Positions 49,297 through 58,705 of a stretch of 64,000 nt of DNA are shown piece after piece (within the stretch, counting starts at the first letter, position 1; the number at the start of each line of letters is the position of its first letter). Below the pieces are notes generated by a model that saw nothing but the letters and a program-made list of their open reading frames with translations, searched no databases and was not told where the DNA came from. The stretch is from NCBI GenBank assembly GCA_028697715.1, contig JAQVDS010000013.1, positions 1-64,000 of the forward strand, given 5' to 3'. Both the position numbers and the translations under genes were made by a program. The DNA comes from Acidithiobacillus sp. (GTDB lineage: Bacteria > Pseudomonadota > Gammaproteobacteria > Acidithiobacillales > Acidithiobacillaceae).

Positions 49297-52200
49297 TTAC
49301 GGAAGAGCCGTAGACTCGGGGTTTGCGTCTTTCGTCAACAGGCCATTACTCTCTTTCTCCCGCGATGCCGGTTTCAGTTCTGCACCCCAGAGGCTATAGA
49401 TTGCGGGAATGACAAAAAGGGAAACCAGCGAACCAAAACTGAGCCCGGCAATGATTACCAGCCCCATCGAAAACCTTGCCTCGGCATTGCCTCCCGTAGC
49501 GAAGAGCAGCGGCACGGCGCCGGCAATCATTGCGGCTACCGTCATGAGAATGGGCCGCAGACGCAGTGCTGCCGCTTCGCGTACCGCCAACGCCCGCTCC
49601 CATCCTCGTTCGACCTGCAACTGTCGTGCGAACTGAACGATGAGAATCCCCTGCTTTGCGGTCAGACCAATCAGCATGACCATTCCCACTTCGGAATAGA
49701 TGTTGATACTCGATAGCCCCAGGGCAATCGGCAGCAAGGCCCCGAAGGCGGCAAGTGGCACCCCGGCAAGAACGACCAAAGAATCCCGAAATCCATTGAA
49801 CTGGGCCGCGAGCAGGAGCAATACAAAGATCAAGGCAAAGGCAAAGGTAATCGCCAGGGAGCTGCCCTGCTTCTCGTACTGCCGGGAAACGCCGGCGTAA
49901 TGGATCTGATCGCTACTAGACATCAGACCTGTGGCCTGCTGATGCAAAAAATCGAGCGCCTGTGCCAAAGACACCCCTGGCGCCGGATTGGCCTCGATGG
50001 TGACTGCGGGCAGGTTCTGGAATTGCGGCAGATAGGTAGGGACAACCTCCTGCGTAAGTGTGACGAAGGTGGATAAGGGTAGCTCTGCACCCGAAGGCGT
50101 CTGGATCTGGTAGTTCTGCAATAGATTCGGATTGGCGCGCAAGGCCACGGGAACCTGCGGAACCACCCGATAGCTAAGCCCATCCATACTGAAGTAATTG
50201 ACGTAGTTGCCACCCAGGAGGGTCGCCAGGCTTTTTCCGACAGCGGCCAGGGTCAGTCCAAAATTGGCCAACATTTTTTTGTGAATCTGGATCTTCAGTA
50301 CGACGTCGTTGTACTCGAGATTGCTCGCGACAAAGCTGAACAGGCCGCTGGCACGCGCCTTTTCGACGAGTGCTTCGCCTACGCGGTTGAGTTCCTGATA
50401 ATTGCCGGAGGTGCTGCTGACCACGAACTGCACCGGCAGGCCCACGGCCGAACCGGGGAGAGGTGGCAGACCGAAGGCCGCCAGTTGCATTCCCGGCACC
50501 TGCGCCGAGAGCTTCTGTACGCGGCTGCGAACCTCCTGCGTGGTCACGTCCCGCTTGGGTTTCAGTACCAACCCAGACATCATCTCATTATTGAGCAGGA
50601 AGCCGCCGATGCCGACCCCGTTCACCACAAAACTGTCGCTTCGCTGCGGAATCTGGTCAAAAACCGTCTTGGTCAGATAGCGATCGTATTTGTCCATATA
50701 CTCCAGGGTCGCCGTTGCTTGGGCGAGCCCACTCACATAGACGATCCCTTGATTGGCCGGAGGAGCCAGCTCCTGCGGACTCAGCCAGAATAGTCCCACG
50801 ACCCCCACGGCCAACAAAGCGGCTGCGGTGAGTACAGCGGGGCGATGGGTAAAACTGCGTGCCAATCCACTGCCGTAGGCCGCGCGCAGGCGATCGAACA
50901 CGCGCTCGACCAAGCTTGCAAAACGCCCCGGCTGACCTCCCCGCAACACTCGGGAGGCCAACATTGGCGCCAGAACGAGGGCGTTGACCATCGACATGAG
51001 AACGGTGGCGACGATGGTGAGGGCAAACTCACTGAAGAGCTGACCTACCAGGCCGCCCAGTAGCACCATGGGAAGGAACACCGCAATAACGGTACTCGCC
51101 ATGACCAGGATGGGGCTGCTGAGCTCCCGCACGCTCTGCAGGGCAGCATGGATCGGGGTCGCACCGTGTTCCAGATGGCGGTGCACGTTTTCGACGATGA
51201 TGATGGCATCGTCCACCACCAGCCCAATAGCAAGAACCATCGCCAGCAGGGTGAGAAGATTGAGGGTAAAGCCAAGCGCGTGCAGCAGGGTCATGGCGCT
51301 GACCAAGGCCAGCGGAATGGCCAGGGCCGGAACCACCAGCGCCCGCCAGGAACCGAGAAACAGGTACACCACCACGATGACGATCAACAGCGCCAGACCA
51401 ATATCGGTCAATACTTCCTGGATGGAACTGCGGACGAATTGCGCTCCATTGTAGAGTAGCTTGGCTTGCATTCCCGCCGGCATACTCTTGTCCAGTTGCA
51501 GCAAGGTCTTCTTCACGCCGGTGGCCATTTGCAGGGCGTTGCTTCCCGGTGCCTGCATGACGCCCAGGTTCACGGCAGGCTGCCCGTTCACCAACACCGA
51601 GGAGTCATAGGTCTGCGCGCCCAAGGAAACCGTCGCGATTTGCCCCAGGGTGATCGGTACCCCATGCACCGTCTTCACCACCAATTCGCGAAACTGCTTT
51701 GGGCTATGCAGGGCGGTGTTGGCCGTGATCGAGATCGCGGTATTGGTATCGCGCAGCCGTCCCGCGGCACTGACGAAGTCATTGGCTTGGAGCGCCGCGC
51801 GCACCTCTGCCGGGGTGATGCCCAGGACGGCCATTTTCTGTGGATTCAACCAGATTCGCATGGCGAAGGTATTGCCGTTTGGCCCCGTACCCGGCGGCAG
51901 AATGGAGGTGACACCCACCCCGGGGACGGACTGGATGGCCGGCTGCACCACACGGGTCAGATAATCCGTAATCTGTTGTTGATTCAGCCCCTTTCCCGAA
52001 AACGTGAGATACATCAAATACGCGCCGGAGCCCGGCATCTCCACCACCACGGGTTGCATGACACCTTTGGGCAATTGATTCAAGATGCTGTTGACCTTGA
52101 TCTGTGCCTGCGACAGGGCGGCGTTGGGATTGACCCCCATCTGCATATACAAGGAGATGATGGAGATTCCATTTTCGCTGACCGCGGTCATGTAGTTGAT

Positions 52201-52428
52201 GCCTGGTACCTGGGCGACGGCCTTCTCCAGCGGCGCTGTGATAAAGGCATTCACGGTTTTGGGAGTCGCACCAAAGTAATGGGTGGTGATCGTGATCAGG
52301 CCACTTTTGACTGGCGGAAATTCGGTTACCGGTAGCATTCCCAAGGAGCGCAGCCCCAGCAAAAACAGGGCCGCCATCAGGGTAACGGCAAGAACGGGAC
52401 GATGAATGAAGGCAGACAAAAATCGCAT
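49297..52428 (-). CDS. RND multidrug efflux pump, HAE1 family
   Basis: 1043 aa, the standard size of AcrB-like pumps. It has 12 membrane segments and two large periplasmic loops. VTEFPPVKSGLITITTHYFG after TM1 and the TM4 proton relay GLVVDDAIIIVENVHRHLE (adjacent Asp-Asp) identify the hydrophobe/amphiphile efflux branch, and the heavy-metal CusA signature is absent. It forms a tripartite pump with the adaptor and outer-membrane factor encoded just upstream (16-nt and 4-nt junctions). The substrate is unknown; solvents, dyes, bile-like compounds or organic acids are family possibilities. Confidence 0.95.
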   Translation of the reverse strand: MRFLSAFIHRPVLAVTLMAALFLLGLRSLGMLPVTEFPPVKSGLITITTHYFGATPKTVNAFITAPLEKAVAQVPGINYMTAVSENGISIISLYMQMGVNPNAALSQAQIKVNSILNQLPKGVMQPVVVEMPGSGAYLMYLTFSGKGLNQQQITDYLTRVVQPAIQSVPGVGVTSILPPGTGPNGNTFAMRIWLNPQKMAVLGITPAEVRAALQANDFVSAAGRLRDTNTAISITANTALHSPKQFRELVVKTVHGVPITLGQIATVSLGAQTYDSSVLVNGQPAVNLGVMQAPGSNALQMATGVKKTLLQLDKSMPAGMQAKLLYNGAQFVRSSIQEVLTDIGLALLIVIVVVYLFLGSWRALVVPALAIPLALVSAMTLLHALGFTLNLLTLLAMVLAIGLVVDDAIIIVENVHRHLEHGATPIHAALQSVRELSSPILVMASTVIAVFLPMVLLGGLVGQLFSEFALTIVATVLMSMVNALVLAPMLASRVLRGGQPGRFASLVERVFDRLRAAYGSGLARSFTHRPAVLTAAALLAVGVVGLFWLSPQELAPPANQGIVYVSGLAQATATLEYMDKYDRYLTKTVFDQIPQRSDSFVVNGVGIGGFLLNNEMMSGLVLKPKRDVTTQEVRSRVQKLSAQVPGMQLAAFGLPPLPGSAVGLPVQFVVSSTSGNYQELNRVGEALVEKARASGLFSFVASNLEYNDVVLKIQIHKKMLANFGLTLAAVGKSLATLLGGNYVNYFSMDGLSYRVVPQVPVALRANPNLLQNYQIQTPSGAELPLSTFVTLTQEVVPTYLPQFQNLPAVTIEANPAPGVSLAQALDFLHQQATGLMSSSDQIHYAGVSRQYEKQGSSLAITFAFALIFVLLLLAAQFNGFRDSLVVLAGVPLAAFGALLPIALGLSSINIYSEVGMVMLIGLTAKQGILIVQFARQLQVERGWERALAVREAAALRLRPILMTVAAMIAGAVPLLFATGGNAEARFSMGLVIIAGLSFGSLVSLFVIPAIYSLWGAELKPASREKESNGLLTKDANPESTALP

Positions 52429-52443
52429 GGAGCACCCGGCAGC

Positions 52444-53526
52444 TTAGTTAAGAGAAACGGCGTTGTTGATGCGCACCTGATCACCGTTGTGCAATTTGAC
52501 CTGGCCTGCGGTGACCACCACATCGCCCGCTTGCAGGCCATTGCGCACGACCACGTTTTGCCCCTCCACCGCTCCCAGCTGTACGGGGGTGGCTTGGGCG
52601 ATCCAGTTCTGCCCCTGACGCTTGAGGACATACACGAAATCCCCATAGCTGTGATAGGCGACAGCTACCTGGGGAATCGTCAGTTGCCGCTGTGGCGACA
52701 TAGTCGGTAGCTTCACCAGAACGAACATCCCCGGTCGCAGAAAGCCGGGCTTGCGAATCTGCGCGCGTACCGTCAGAGCTCGATTTGCGTGATCCACATG
52801 ATTGTCGACAGCGATGACCTGGGCGACGAATTGCCGACCCTTTTCCCCCTGACGGGACTGCAGCCGCAATGACTCCCCTACCCGTACAGACGGGGAGAGA
52901 TTTTGGGGAACGGCAAAGTCGACCTGCAGATTCTGTGGAGATTCCAGGCGAACCGCTGCCTTGCCCGCCGACAAATATTCCCCGAGCTCGACCTGGCGCA
53001 AGCCCAGCACCCCGGAGAACGGCGCTCGCAGCACGGTATTGGCGAGTTTCTCCTGCAAGGACCGCACCTTGGCATTCGCCATCTCCGCCCCGTACTTTGC
53101 CTTGTCCAGTTCGGCCGTCGAGATCCCGTGTATGGCATAGACCTGCGCTGCCCGCTGGGCATTTACGGTGGCTAGCTTGGCCTGTGCCTGCGCTTCTTTC
53201 AGCTCTCCTGGCAGTGGGCCGGGATCCAGACGTAGCAGGATCTGTCCCTGCTGCACCGTTTCGCCAGAATGAAACAGCAAGCTACGAATGACCCCGGCTG
53301 TTTGCAGGCTCAGCGCTGCTCCTTGTTGCGCGCGGATCTGACCAACCGCAGTACTTTGCGGTGTAATCATTGCCCAGGCTGCCTTGGCAGCGGAAACCGT
53401 AACCACGGGATGGGCATTCCCTTTGCGTGCCTGCGCCAGTCGATCTTCTCGCCAGGCATGCAGGGCGAAGACGGTACCGAAAAGCAGGAGAATCCCGAAG
53501 ACCGCGATCGGAATGGATTTTTTCAT
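52444..53526 (-). CDS. RND periplasmic adaptor (membrane fusion protein)
   Basis: 360 aa. An N-terminal hydrophobic anchor (AVFGILLLFGTVFALHAW) is followed by a biotinyl-lipoyl-like domain (VGQIRAQQGAALSLQTAGVI and RAPFSGVLGLRQVELGEYL), a coiled-coil hairpin between them (about residues 100-150), and beta-barrel domains. There is no lipobox Cys, so it is membrane-anchored rather than a lipoprotein. Its ATG overlaps the stop of the outer-membrane factor gene by 4 nt and the RND gene follows after 15 nt, so all three proteins are made together. Confidence 0.93.
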   Translation of the reverse strand: MKKSIPIAVFGILLLFGTVFALHAWREDRLAQARKGNAHPVVTVSAAKAAWAMITPQSTAVGQIRAQQGAALSLQTAGVIRSLLFHSGETVQQGQILLRLDPGPLPGELKEAQAQAKLATVNAQRAAQVYAIHGISTAELDKAKYGAEMANAKVRSLQEKLANTVLRAPFSGVLGLRQVELGEYLSAGKAAVRLESPQNLQVDFAVPQNLSPSVRVGESLRLQSRQGEKGRQFVAQVIAVDNHVDHANRALTVRAQIRKPGFLRPGMFVLVKLPTMSPQRQLTIPQVAVAYHSYGDFVYVLKRQGQNWIAQATPVQLGAVEGQNVVVRNGLQAGDVVVTAGQVKLHNGDQVRINNAVSLN

Positions 53527-54992
53527 GAGTGGCTATCCTGTGGGAGATCGTTGGACGAAGTCGAAGGACCCTCGCCCATGGCCAGAAACAATGCGGCGGT
53601 ATCCAGGTACCGCTCACTTTTTGCCTGTAAATAGGCCTGTTGGTCCTTTTCGTTGGCGATTTCCGCGTCGAGAACCGTAGCGTAATTGCTTATCCCGTCT
53701 CGATAACGTGCCTGCGCCAACTGCAGTGCTTGCTCGGCAGCCTGGGCCGCCATCCGGCTCTGGCTGTAGCTCTGATCAGCCCCCTGCACGGCACGCAATG
53801 CGTCGGCGACCTGGCGAAACGCGGTGAGTACAACCTGATGGTATTGCGAGACCGCGATCTTGTAGGTATCCACCGCGGCCTTTTCCTGGGCCTGCAGGGC
53901 TCCACCCTCATAGATTGGTGCGATCACGCTGCCCGCCAGGCCCCAAAGGGTAGAGACGGGACTGAAAAACAGCGCCCCGGACTGTGCCGCTTTGCCCAAA
54001 TCCGCGCTGATGTCGATCTGTGGGTAGCGATCGGCTGCCGCGAGATGCGCTTCGGCTGCCGCTGCCTGTACCGCTGCTCGGGCGGCGACGATATCCGGTC
54101 GTTGCATCAGCAAACGTGAAGGCACCACGGCAGGGATGTCTTTGGGTAAGTGGATGTCTTGGAGAGACGGGGCAGGCGCACCCTGCGCGGGGTAGCGGCC
54201 GAGTAACGTCGCCAGGGCGTGCTGCTGGCGGGACATCTCCACCCGGAGAGGGACGACCGCAGCCTTGGCCGAGGCGGTCAATGCCTCCTGTTGACGCACG
54301 ATCTGCAGGTTGCTCGCTCCGAGATGGTATTCCTGCTGGATCAGATGCAGCAGGCGCTCATCAGCCCCGGCGATTTGCTGGGCCGAGCGCCACTGGTCTT
54401 GCGCCGCCGCCGCGCTGATCAATGCCTTCGCTACAGACGCTGCCACGATCTGCTGGGTAGCAGAGAGCTGTGCCTGAGAGATCTTTTTTTGGGCCTGCGC
54501 ATCCTGGAGACGATCCGTCGTCCTGCCGAAAAGGTCTGGGCTATAACTGACCGCCACGGACCCCAGGAGCAGGGAGTACAGATTGCCCGGAATGCGATAA
54601 GTGGTTCCGCCGTTGGCCCCGGTGCGCAGCGCACGGCTGCGTGCCAACTGAGCGTTACCAGTGATCTGCGGGGCAAACCCTGCGGCCGCAACCTTTTCGA
54701 TCTGATGCGCGCGCAGCAGAGCCAGTTGTGCTTGATGGATACTGGGATTGGCGCGCAGCGCGGTCTGCACGTCCTGATTCAGGACAGGCGAGCCGAAAAG
54801 ATGCCACCAGTCATCCGTTGCGGCGCTATCCTGCCACCGCAGTTTCTGACTGCTGCCAGCCCAGGTCTTGTGATCGGCAAGATAATGCTTCGGCTCCTGC
54901 ATCTTGGGCAGCGGAAGTTTGGGTCCGGGAGCGCAAGCGCTCAACAGTATGGGTAACAAAAATGGCAAGGACCAACGGTACTTCCTATCCAT
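53523..54992 (-). CDS. Outer-membrane efflux lipoprotein, NodT/OprM family
   Basis: 489 aa. The signal peptide ends in LLPILLSAC, a lipobox, so Cys20 is probably lipidated. Two TolC-type repeats of long helical segments follow (LRANPSIHQAQLALLRAHQ, then ALQLAQARYRDGISNYATVLDAE near the end). It supplies the outer-membrane exit duct for the adaptor-RND pair downstream. It is the first gene of the operon and is divergent from a two-component system across a 166-bp gap containing three TGTAACAA-type sites. Confidence 0.94.
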   Translation of the reverse strand: MDRKYRWSLPFLLPILLSACAPGPKLPLPKMQEPKHYLADHKTWAGSSQKLRWQDSAATDDWWHLFGSPVLNQDVQTALRANPSIHQAQLALLRAHQIEKVAAAGFAPQITGNAQLARSRALRTGANGGTTYRIPGNLYSLLLGSVAVSYSPDLFGRTTDRLQDAQAQKKISQAQLSATQQIVAASVAKALISAAAAQDQWRSAQQIAGADERLLHLIQQEYHLGASNLQIVRQQEALTASAKAAVVPLRVEMSRQQHALATLLGRYPAQGAPAPSLQDIHLPKDIPAVVPSRLLMQRPDIVAARAAVQAAAAEAHLAAADRYPQIDISADLGKAAQSGALFFSPVSTLWGLAGSVIAPIYEGGALQAQEKAAVDTYKIAVSQYHQVVLTAFRQVADALRAVQGADQSYSQSRMAAQAAEQALQLAQARYRDGISNYATVLDAEIANEKDQQAYLQAKSERYLDTAALFLAMGEGPSTSSNDLPQDSHS

Positions 54993-55038
54993 CGCAGCTC
55001 CCGCACGAAAAGTATGGGCTCAGTGTATCCAGCGCTCC

Positions 55039-55115
55039 TGTAACAATCCTGAGCGGCAGCGGGATGAATTTGTAACAAACGGACACACGGCGGTCTCTGG
55101 TGATCTTTTGTTACA
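55039..55115. promoter_or_regulatory. Three TGTAACA operator-like sites between the efflux operon and its two-component regulator
   Basis: TGTAACAA occurs at 55039-55046 and 55071-55078 (32 bp apart, about three helical turns), and its inverse TTGTTACA at 55108-55115. The second and third sites extend to near-palindromes of the form TTTGT-W-ACAAA. All lie in the divergent promoter region of the outer-membrane factor operon and the OmpR-type regulator. The GTTACA core also occurs in the RstA box of E. coli. A response-regulator operator is the natural reading; no experimental support is visible. Confidence 0.55.
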
Positions 55116-55158
55116 ATTTCCCTTGGAGAGAGCGCTGCGGTGGGGGTATCGTTGCGTC

Positions 55159-55866
55159 ATGGAAAACGGCAAAGCCCAGATTCTGGTAGTAGAAGATGAC
55201 CTGCGGCTACGAAGCTTGCTGGAGTCGCATTTGTGCGCCTTTGATTTTGCCGTGCAGAGCCGGCCAGATGGGCAAGGACTGGAGCGGATTCTACAAGAGG
55301 GGGCAACGGATCTACTGGTTCTTGATCTCGGTTTGCCCAAGGAGGACGGGCTGCAGATCTGCCAGCGCATCCGCCGCGACTCCCAGATCCCCATCCTTAT
55401 TCTCACCGCTCGCAATGATGAGCTGGACCGTATCCTCGGTCTGGAAATGGGGGCGGATGATTACCTCACCAAACCCTTTCATCCGCGCGAGCTGGTCGCC
55501 AGAATCCAGGCGATCCTGCGACGCACGCGTGGCTCATCGGTGATCACTCTGGAGAAATCCGGAGAGCTAATCGTCGGCCCCTTTCGCGTCGATCGTGCTC
55601 GACAGGAAATTTTTCGGAATGGCGAACAGCTGGAGCTTTCCACCAGCGAATATCTTACCTTGGCCGTGCTGATCGAACATGAAGGACAGGTCTTGAGCCG
55701 GGAAAAACTTCTCTGGCTTACCAGGCAACGCAGTCTCGACCCGGAAGATCGCAGCGTCGATATGCAAGTCTCGCGCTTACGACGGCTGCTTGGCGATGAT
55801 CAACGGGAGCAGCGCCACATCCGAACCGTATGGGGAAGGGGCTATCTCTTCGTTGCAGAGCCGTGA
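55159..55866 (+). CDS. OmpR-family response regulator
   Basis: 235 aa from ATG 55159. The frame is open further upstream to 54904 but crosses the promoter region. The receiver domain has VVEDDLRLRSLLESHL, the phosphorylated Asp in LLVLDLGLPKEDG, the conserved LTAR and the Lys of DDYLTKPFHPREL. The winged-helix C-terminal domain ends RTVWGRGYLFV, the trans-reg_C wing. The N-terminal text closely parallels OmpR (DDMRLRALLERYL). The stop overlaps the kinase GTG start. It is divergent from an RND efflux operon, its likely target. Confidence 0.94.
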   Translation: MENGKAQILVVEDDLRLRSLLESHLCAFDFAVQSRPDGQGLERILQEGATDLLVLDLGLPKEDGLQICQRIRRDSQIPILILTARNDELDRILGLEMGADDYLTKPFHPRELVARIQAILRRTRGSSVITLEKSGELIVGPFRVDRARQEIFRNGEQLELSTSEYLTLAVLIEHEGQVLSREKLLWLTRQRSLDPEDRSVDMQVSRLRRLLGDDQREQRHIRTVWGRGYLFVAEP

Positions 55867-57116
55867 AAATACATCGACTCTGGCCGCGAAATACCCTCGG
55901 CCGTAGCCTCCTGCTCCTCAGTCTGCTCCTGCTGATCGGTCAGGGGACCATCTATCTACTGTTCCACAATTATGTCTTCAATCCAGCGGCGCAACGTTTC
56001 GCGCAACTGCTCTGGCAGGTGGATCAGACCCTGGTCGCCAGGCCGCCAACGGAATTGGGCTGGAGTAGTTCTTCGCACCCGCTGGGATCGGTGCCGCAGT
56101 CCTATTTCTGGCGAGAGGTAGCACAGTCATTTGCCAAAATCGACAAGGGCGCGCAACTGCGGGTACAGGAGCAGGGGGGGACGCTGTGGCTTTGGTTGCG
56201 GGGCAAGCAGGGGCAGGACTGGTTGGATGTTCCGATTCAGGGAATGACCCTGATCGGCAACCCGTTCACATTCGTTCGGCTGCTCGTCATGCTCTTCCTG
56301 ATCCTGCTGGGGGCCTGGCTGATCGTCTGGCAGGTCAACCGGCCTCTGGCTCGCCTGGCGCGCTCTGCCCCGCACATTCTGCGCGGGGAGTATCCAGACG
56401 GCTATCCCGTCAGTCGACACGCGCCCGAAGACATCCAGGAATTGGAACGAACTCTGGCGGGTATGGCTGCGGACCTGCATCGTCTGCACGAGGAGCGCAC
56501 TCTGCTCCTCACTGGAATTTCCCACGAACTGCGCACCCCGTTGTCTCGCCTTCTGTTGAGCCTGCATCTGCCAGCCGATGAATGGGCGCGGGAACAACCC
56601 GCCATGCTCGCCGATGTCGAAGAAATGGAAGAGGTGCTGGGCAATTTTCTGGCTTGGGTGCAGGGCGGGGAAAGGGAAAAGCAAATCACCATTCCCGTTG
56701 CGCAATGGTTCCAGGAGATGGCGGCCATCGCCAGGGAGCGCTATGGATTGGAGGTGGCAGAAAATCCGGTGGCCGGCGGATCTTTTTTGTGTCGTCCCAT
56801 CGCTTTGGAGCGGGTCTTTCGCAACCTGTTCGATAACAGTCGGCGCTACGGCAGCGGTGCCATCCGTCTGGAGGCCCGATGTGGGGAAGGCTTCTGTCGT
56901 TTTCGCCTGGTCGACCTAGGCGGGGAACCGGTCAGTGCCGCCATGATTCTCGCCATGAATGAAGGTTCGCTGCCCCGCCAGACTGGTCATGGATCAGGCA
57001 TGGGCATTCGGCTCTGCCACCGCTTGCTGGCCCAGCAGGGGGGGAGCCTGCACTATGCCGCCGCAACGGCGGGCGGGTTGGATGCCGAAGTGCTGCTACC
57101 CGGCGCCAAGCGATAG
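55863..57116 (+). CDS. Sensor histidine kinase, EnvZ-like
   Basis: 417 aa from GTG 55863, which overlaps the regulator stop (GTGA). An ATG at 55830 in frame lies within the regulator and is less likely. TM1 (LLLLSLLLLIGQGTIYLLF) and TM2 (LLVMLFLILLGAWLIVW) enclose a periplasmic sensor of about 110 residues. A HAMP domain (VNRPLARLARSAPHIL), the H-box TGISHELRTPLSRLLLSL with the phosphoacceptor His, the N-box RNLFDNSRRYG and the G-box GSGMGIRLCHRLL complete the kinase. The size and architecture resemble EnvZ. The signal is unknown. Confidence 0.93.
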   Translation: MKIHRLWPRNTLGRSLLLLSLLLLIGQGTIYLLFHNYVFNPAAQRFAQLLWQVDQTLVARPPTELGWSSSSHPLGSVPQSYFWREVAQSFAKIDKGAQLRVQEQGGTLWLWLRGKQGQDWLDVPIQGMTLIGNPFTFVRLLVMLFLILLGAWLIVWQVNRPLARLARSAPHILRGEYPDGYPVSRHAPEDIQELERTLAGMAADLHRLHEERTLLLTGISHELRTPLSRLLLSLHLPADEWAREQPAMLADVEEMEEVLGNFLAWVQGGEREKQITIPVAQWFQEMAAIARERYGLEVAENPVAGGSFLCRPIALERVFRNLFDNSRRYGSGAIRLEARCGEGFCRFRLVDLGGEPVSAAMILAMNEGSLPRQTGHGSGMGIRLCHRLLAQQGGSLHYAAATAGGLDAEVLLPGAKR

Positions 57117-57141
57117 TCCGGTTGGGGGAAACCGGCACTAT
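57113..57141. terminator. Bidirectional terminator-like hairpin between kinase and MFS gene
   Basis: ATAGT-CCGGTT pairs with AACCGG-(C)-ACTAT around a GGGGGA loop: 11 bp with one bulged C. It spans the kinase stop codon and the stop of the convergent MFS gene (57138). The plus-strand side is followed by ACCTTTTCC, a modest T-run. Confidence 0.55.
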
Positions 57142-58469
57142 ACCTTTTCCAGATCTTCGAGGCTTTTCTGCCGGGGTTCGATACCGTAGCGCCAGGTCAC
57201 CCAAACCGCGAGCAGAGAAATGGCCGCCAGCAGCACCAGCAGGCGGGGGATGCCCCAACTTTTTTCCAGGATGGGAAAGAGGAGGGCAGAGAGGAGGGCG
57301 CCGGCACGGGACAGCCCCGTAGCCAGCCCCGCTGCACTGGCACGCAATTCGGTCGGGAAAAGTTCTGTCGCAAATGCAAAGACCGTGACCCCGGGACCGA
57401 TGCCGACACCCAGGGCATAGAGGGCGGAAGCGGCGTAGATACCGGTCACCCAGTTTTGCGCGGCGGCCAGGGCAAACAGCAGCAGACCGGCAGCCATGAG
57501 GAAAAATCCGGCACTCTGCAGGGGGATGCGGCCCCAACGGTCGATCCGGGTCATCATATAGCCGATGCCCACGACCGAGATGCAGAGGATGCCAGCGTTG
57601 ATCGCTGCAGCTGCTGCATCGCTTGGCGCAAAGCCGTTGCTGCGCAGTACCAGAGGAAAATACAGCGCAATCCCCAGTCCGACCACATCCAGACAAAACC
57701 ACGGGAAGATGCTCAGAAACAGGCGGCGCAACCAGGGCTTTTGCAGGAGAGTGCGCCAGGACCGGGCCGCCGCAGCAAAGTCCAGCAGCATTGCTCGTCG
57801 TTCTGCGACGCTGCTTTCGGGATGTAATTGAACCAGCGCCAGGTCGGCTTCTGCCCTTCTGCCGTGGCGCACCAACCAGCGTGGCGACTCCGGTAGCCCC
57901 CGGCGCAGCCAGAGCAAGGCAAATGCGGGAAGGGCCGCGCTTGCCAACATCCAACGCCAGGATTCGGGGCCGGTAAACAGCAGCGACCAGCCAACGGCAG
58001 TGGACAGCAACGCCCCGATGTACCAAGCCATATTGACCCGCGCAAAGCGGTTTCCGCGTAGGGCTGTCGGGGTATATTCGGCGACGATGGTGGCGACCAA
58101 TGGGTAGTCCAGGCCGACGGCGAGTCCGGTCAGTAGGCGCCCCGCGAAGAGCACAGTCAGGTTGGGACTCAAGGCGCTGAGCAAGGCCCCGCCAATATAC
58201 AACAGCATGTTGGGGATAAGAAGCCGCTGTCTACCAAAGCGATCCGTGAAGATCCCGCCAAACAGTCCTCCGAGCAGCGAGCCGATCAGGGCCATGCCCA
58301 TGAGCAGGCCGGTTTCCGCGGCATGAAGATGCCAGGCACTGTGCAGCGGTAGGAGCACGACGGCCATGATGCTGAGATCGTAGCCATCCAGAAGCATGCC
58401 CAGCATTGCCGCGCCCAAAGCGCGACGCACGCCAGAATGGGGAAGGGGGATAATGGAATGCCGAGACAT
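57138..58469 (-). CDS. MFS transporter, metabolite:H+ symporter (SP/AAHS-like)
   Basis: 443 aa with 12 membrane segments. LLDGYDLSIMAVVLLPLH in TM1, the A-motif GGIFTDRFGRQRLLIPNML, GLAVGLDYPLVATIVAEYTP near TM4, and a repeat of the A-motif in MTRIDRWGRIPLQ place it in the sugar/aromatic-acid symporter group. It shares the general branch with the MFS gene at 46439 but is not a close copy. TM1 Asp (LLDGYD) is the usual proton-coupling residue of aromatic-acid:H+ symporters. The substrate is unknown. Confidence 0.9.
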   Translation of the reverse strand: MSRHSIIPLPHSGVRRALGAAMLGMLLDGYDLSIMAVVLLPLHSAWHLHAAETGLLMGMALIGSLLGGLFGGIFTDRFGRQRLLIPNMLLYIGGALLSALSPNLTVLFAGRLLTGLAVGLDYPLVATIVAEYTPTALRGNRFARVNMAWYIGALLSTAVGWSLLFTGPESWRWMLASAALPAFALLWLRRGLPESPRWLVRHGRRAEADLALVQLHPESSVAERRAMLLDFAAAARSWRTLLQKPWLRRLFLSIFPWFCLDVVGLGIALYFPLVLRSNGFAPSDAAAAAINAGILCISVVGIGYMMTRIDRWGRIPLQSAGFFLMAAGLLLFALAAAQNWVTGIYAASALYALGVGIGPGVTVFAFATELFPTELRASAAGLATGLSRAGALLSALLFPILEKSWGIPRLLVLLAAISLLAVWVTWRYGIEPRQKSLEDLEKV

Positions 58470-58705
58470 GAGCGATCACCAGTGGGCGCCGGGAGGGCGG
58501 TGCGGGTTGTCGTTGTATCACAAAAGCACGGGTCTGGCGTAGGCGATTGCTTGCTGCTACACACGACTCTCGGTCCTTGCCGAAATGCCAGAAAGCTTCT
58601 ATTTACATCCAAGGTGAGCAGGAAGAACAGAGAGTCCGCAATGCAACGCTATGTCATGGAAGACTCGCAGTACCGCTCGGTATACCCTGGGCCACGGAGA
58701 TTCCG

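Noticed and set aside
51466-52335. 289-codon plus-strand open frame opposite the HAE1 pump
   Set aside because: His/Arg/Gly-rich translation typical of reverse-strand reading of a membrane protein gene.
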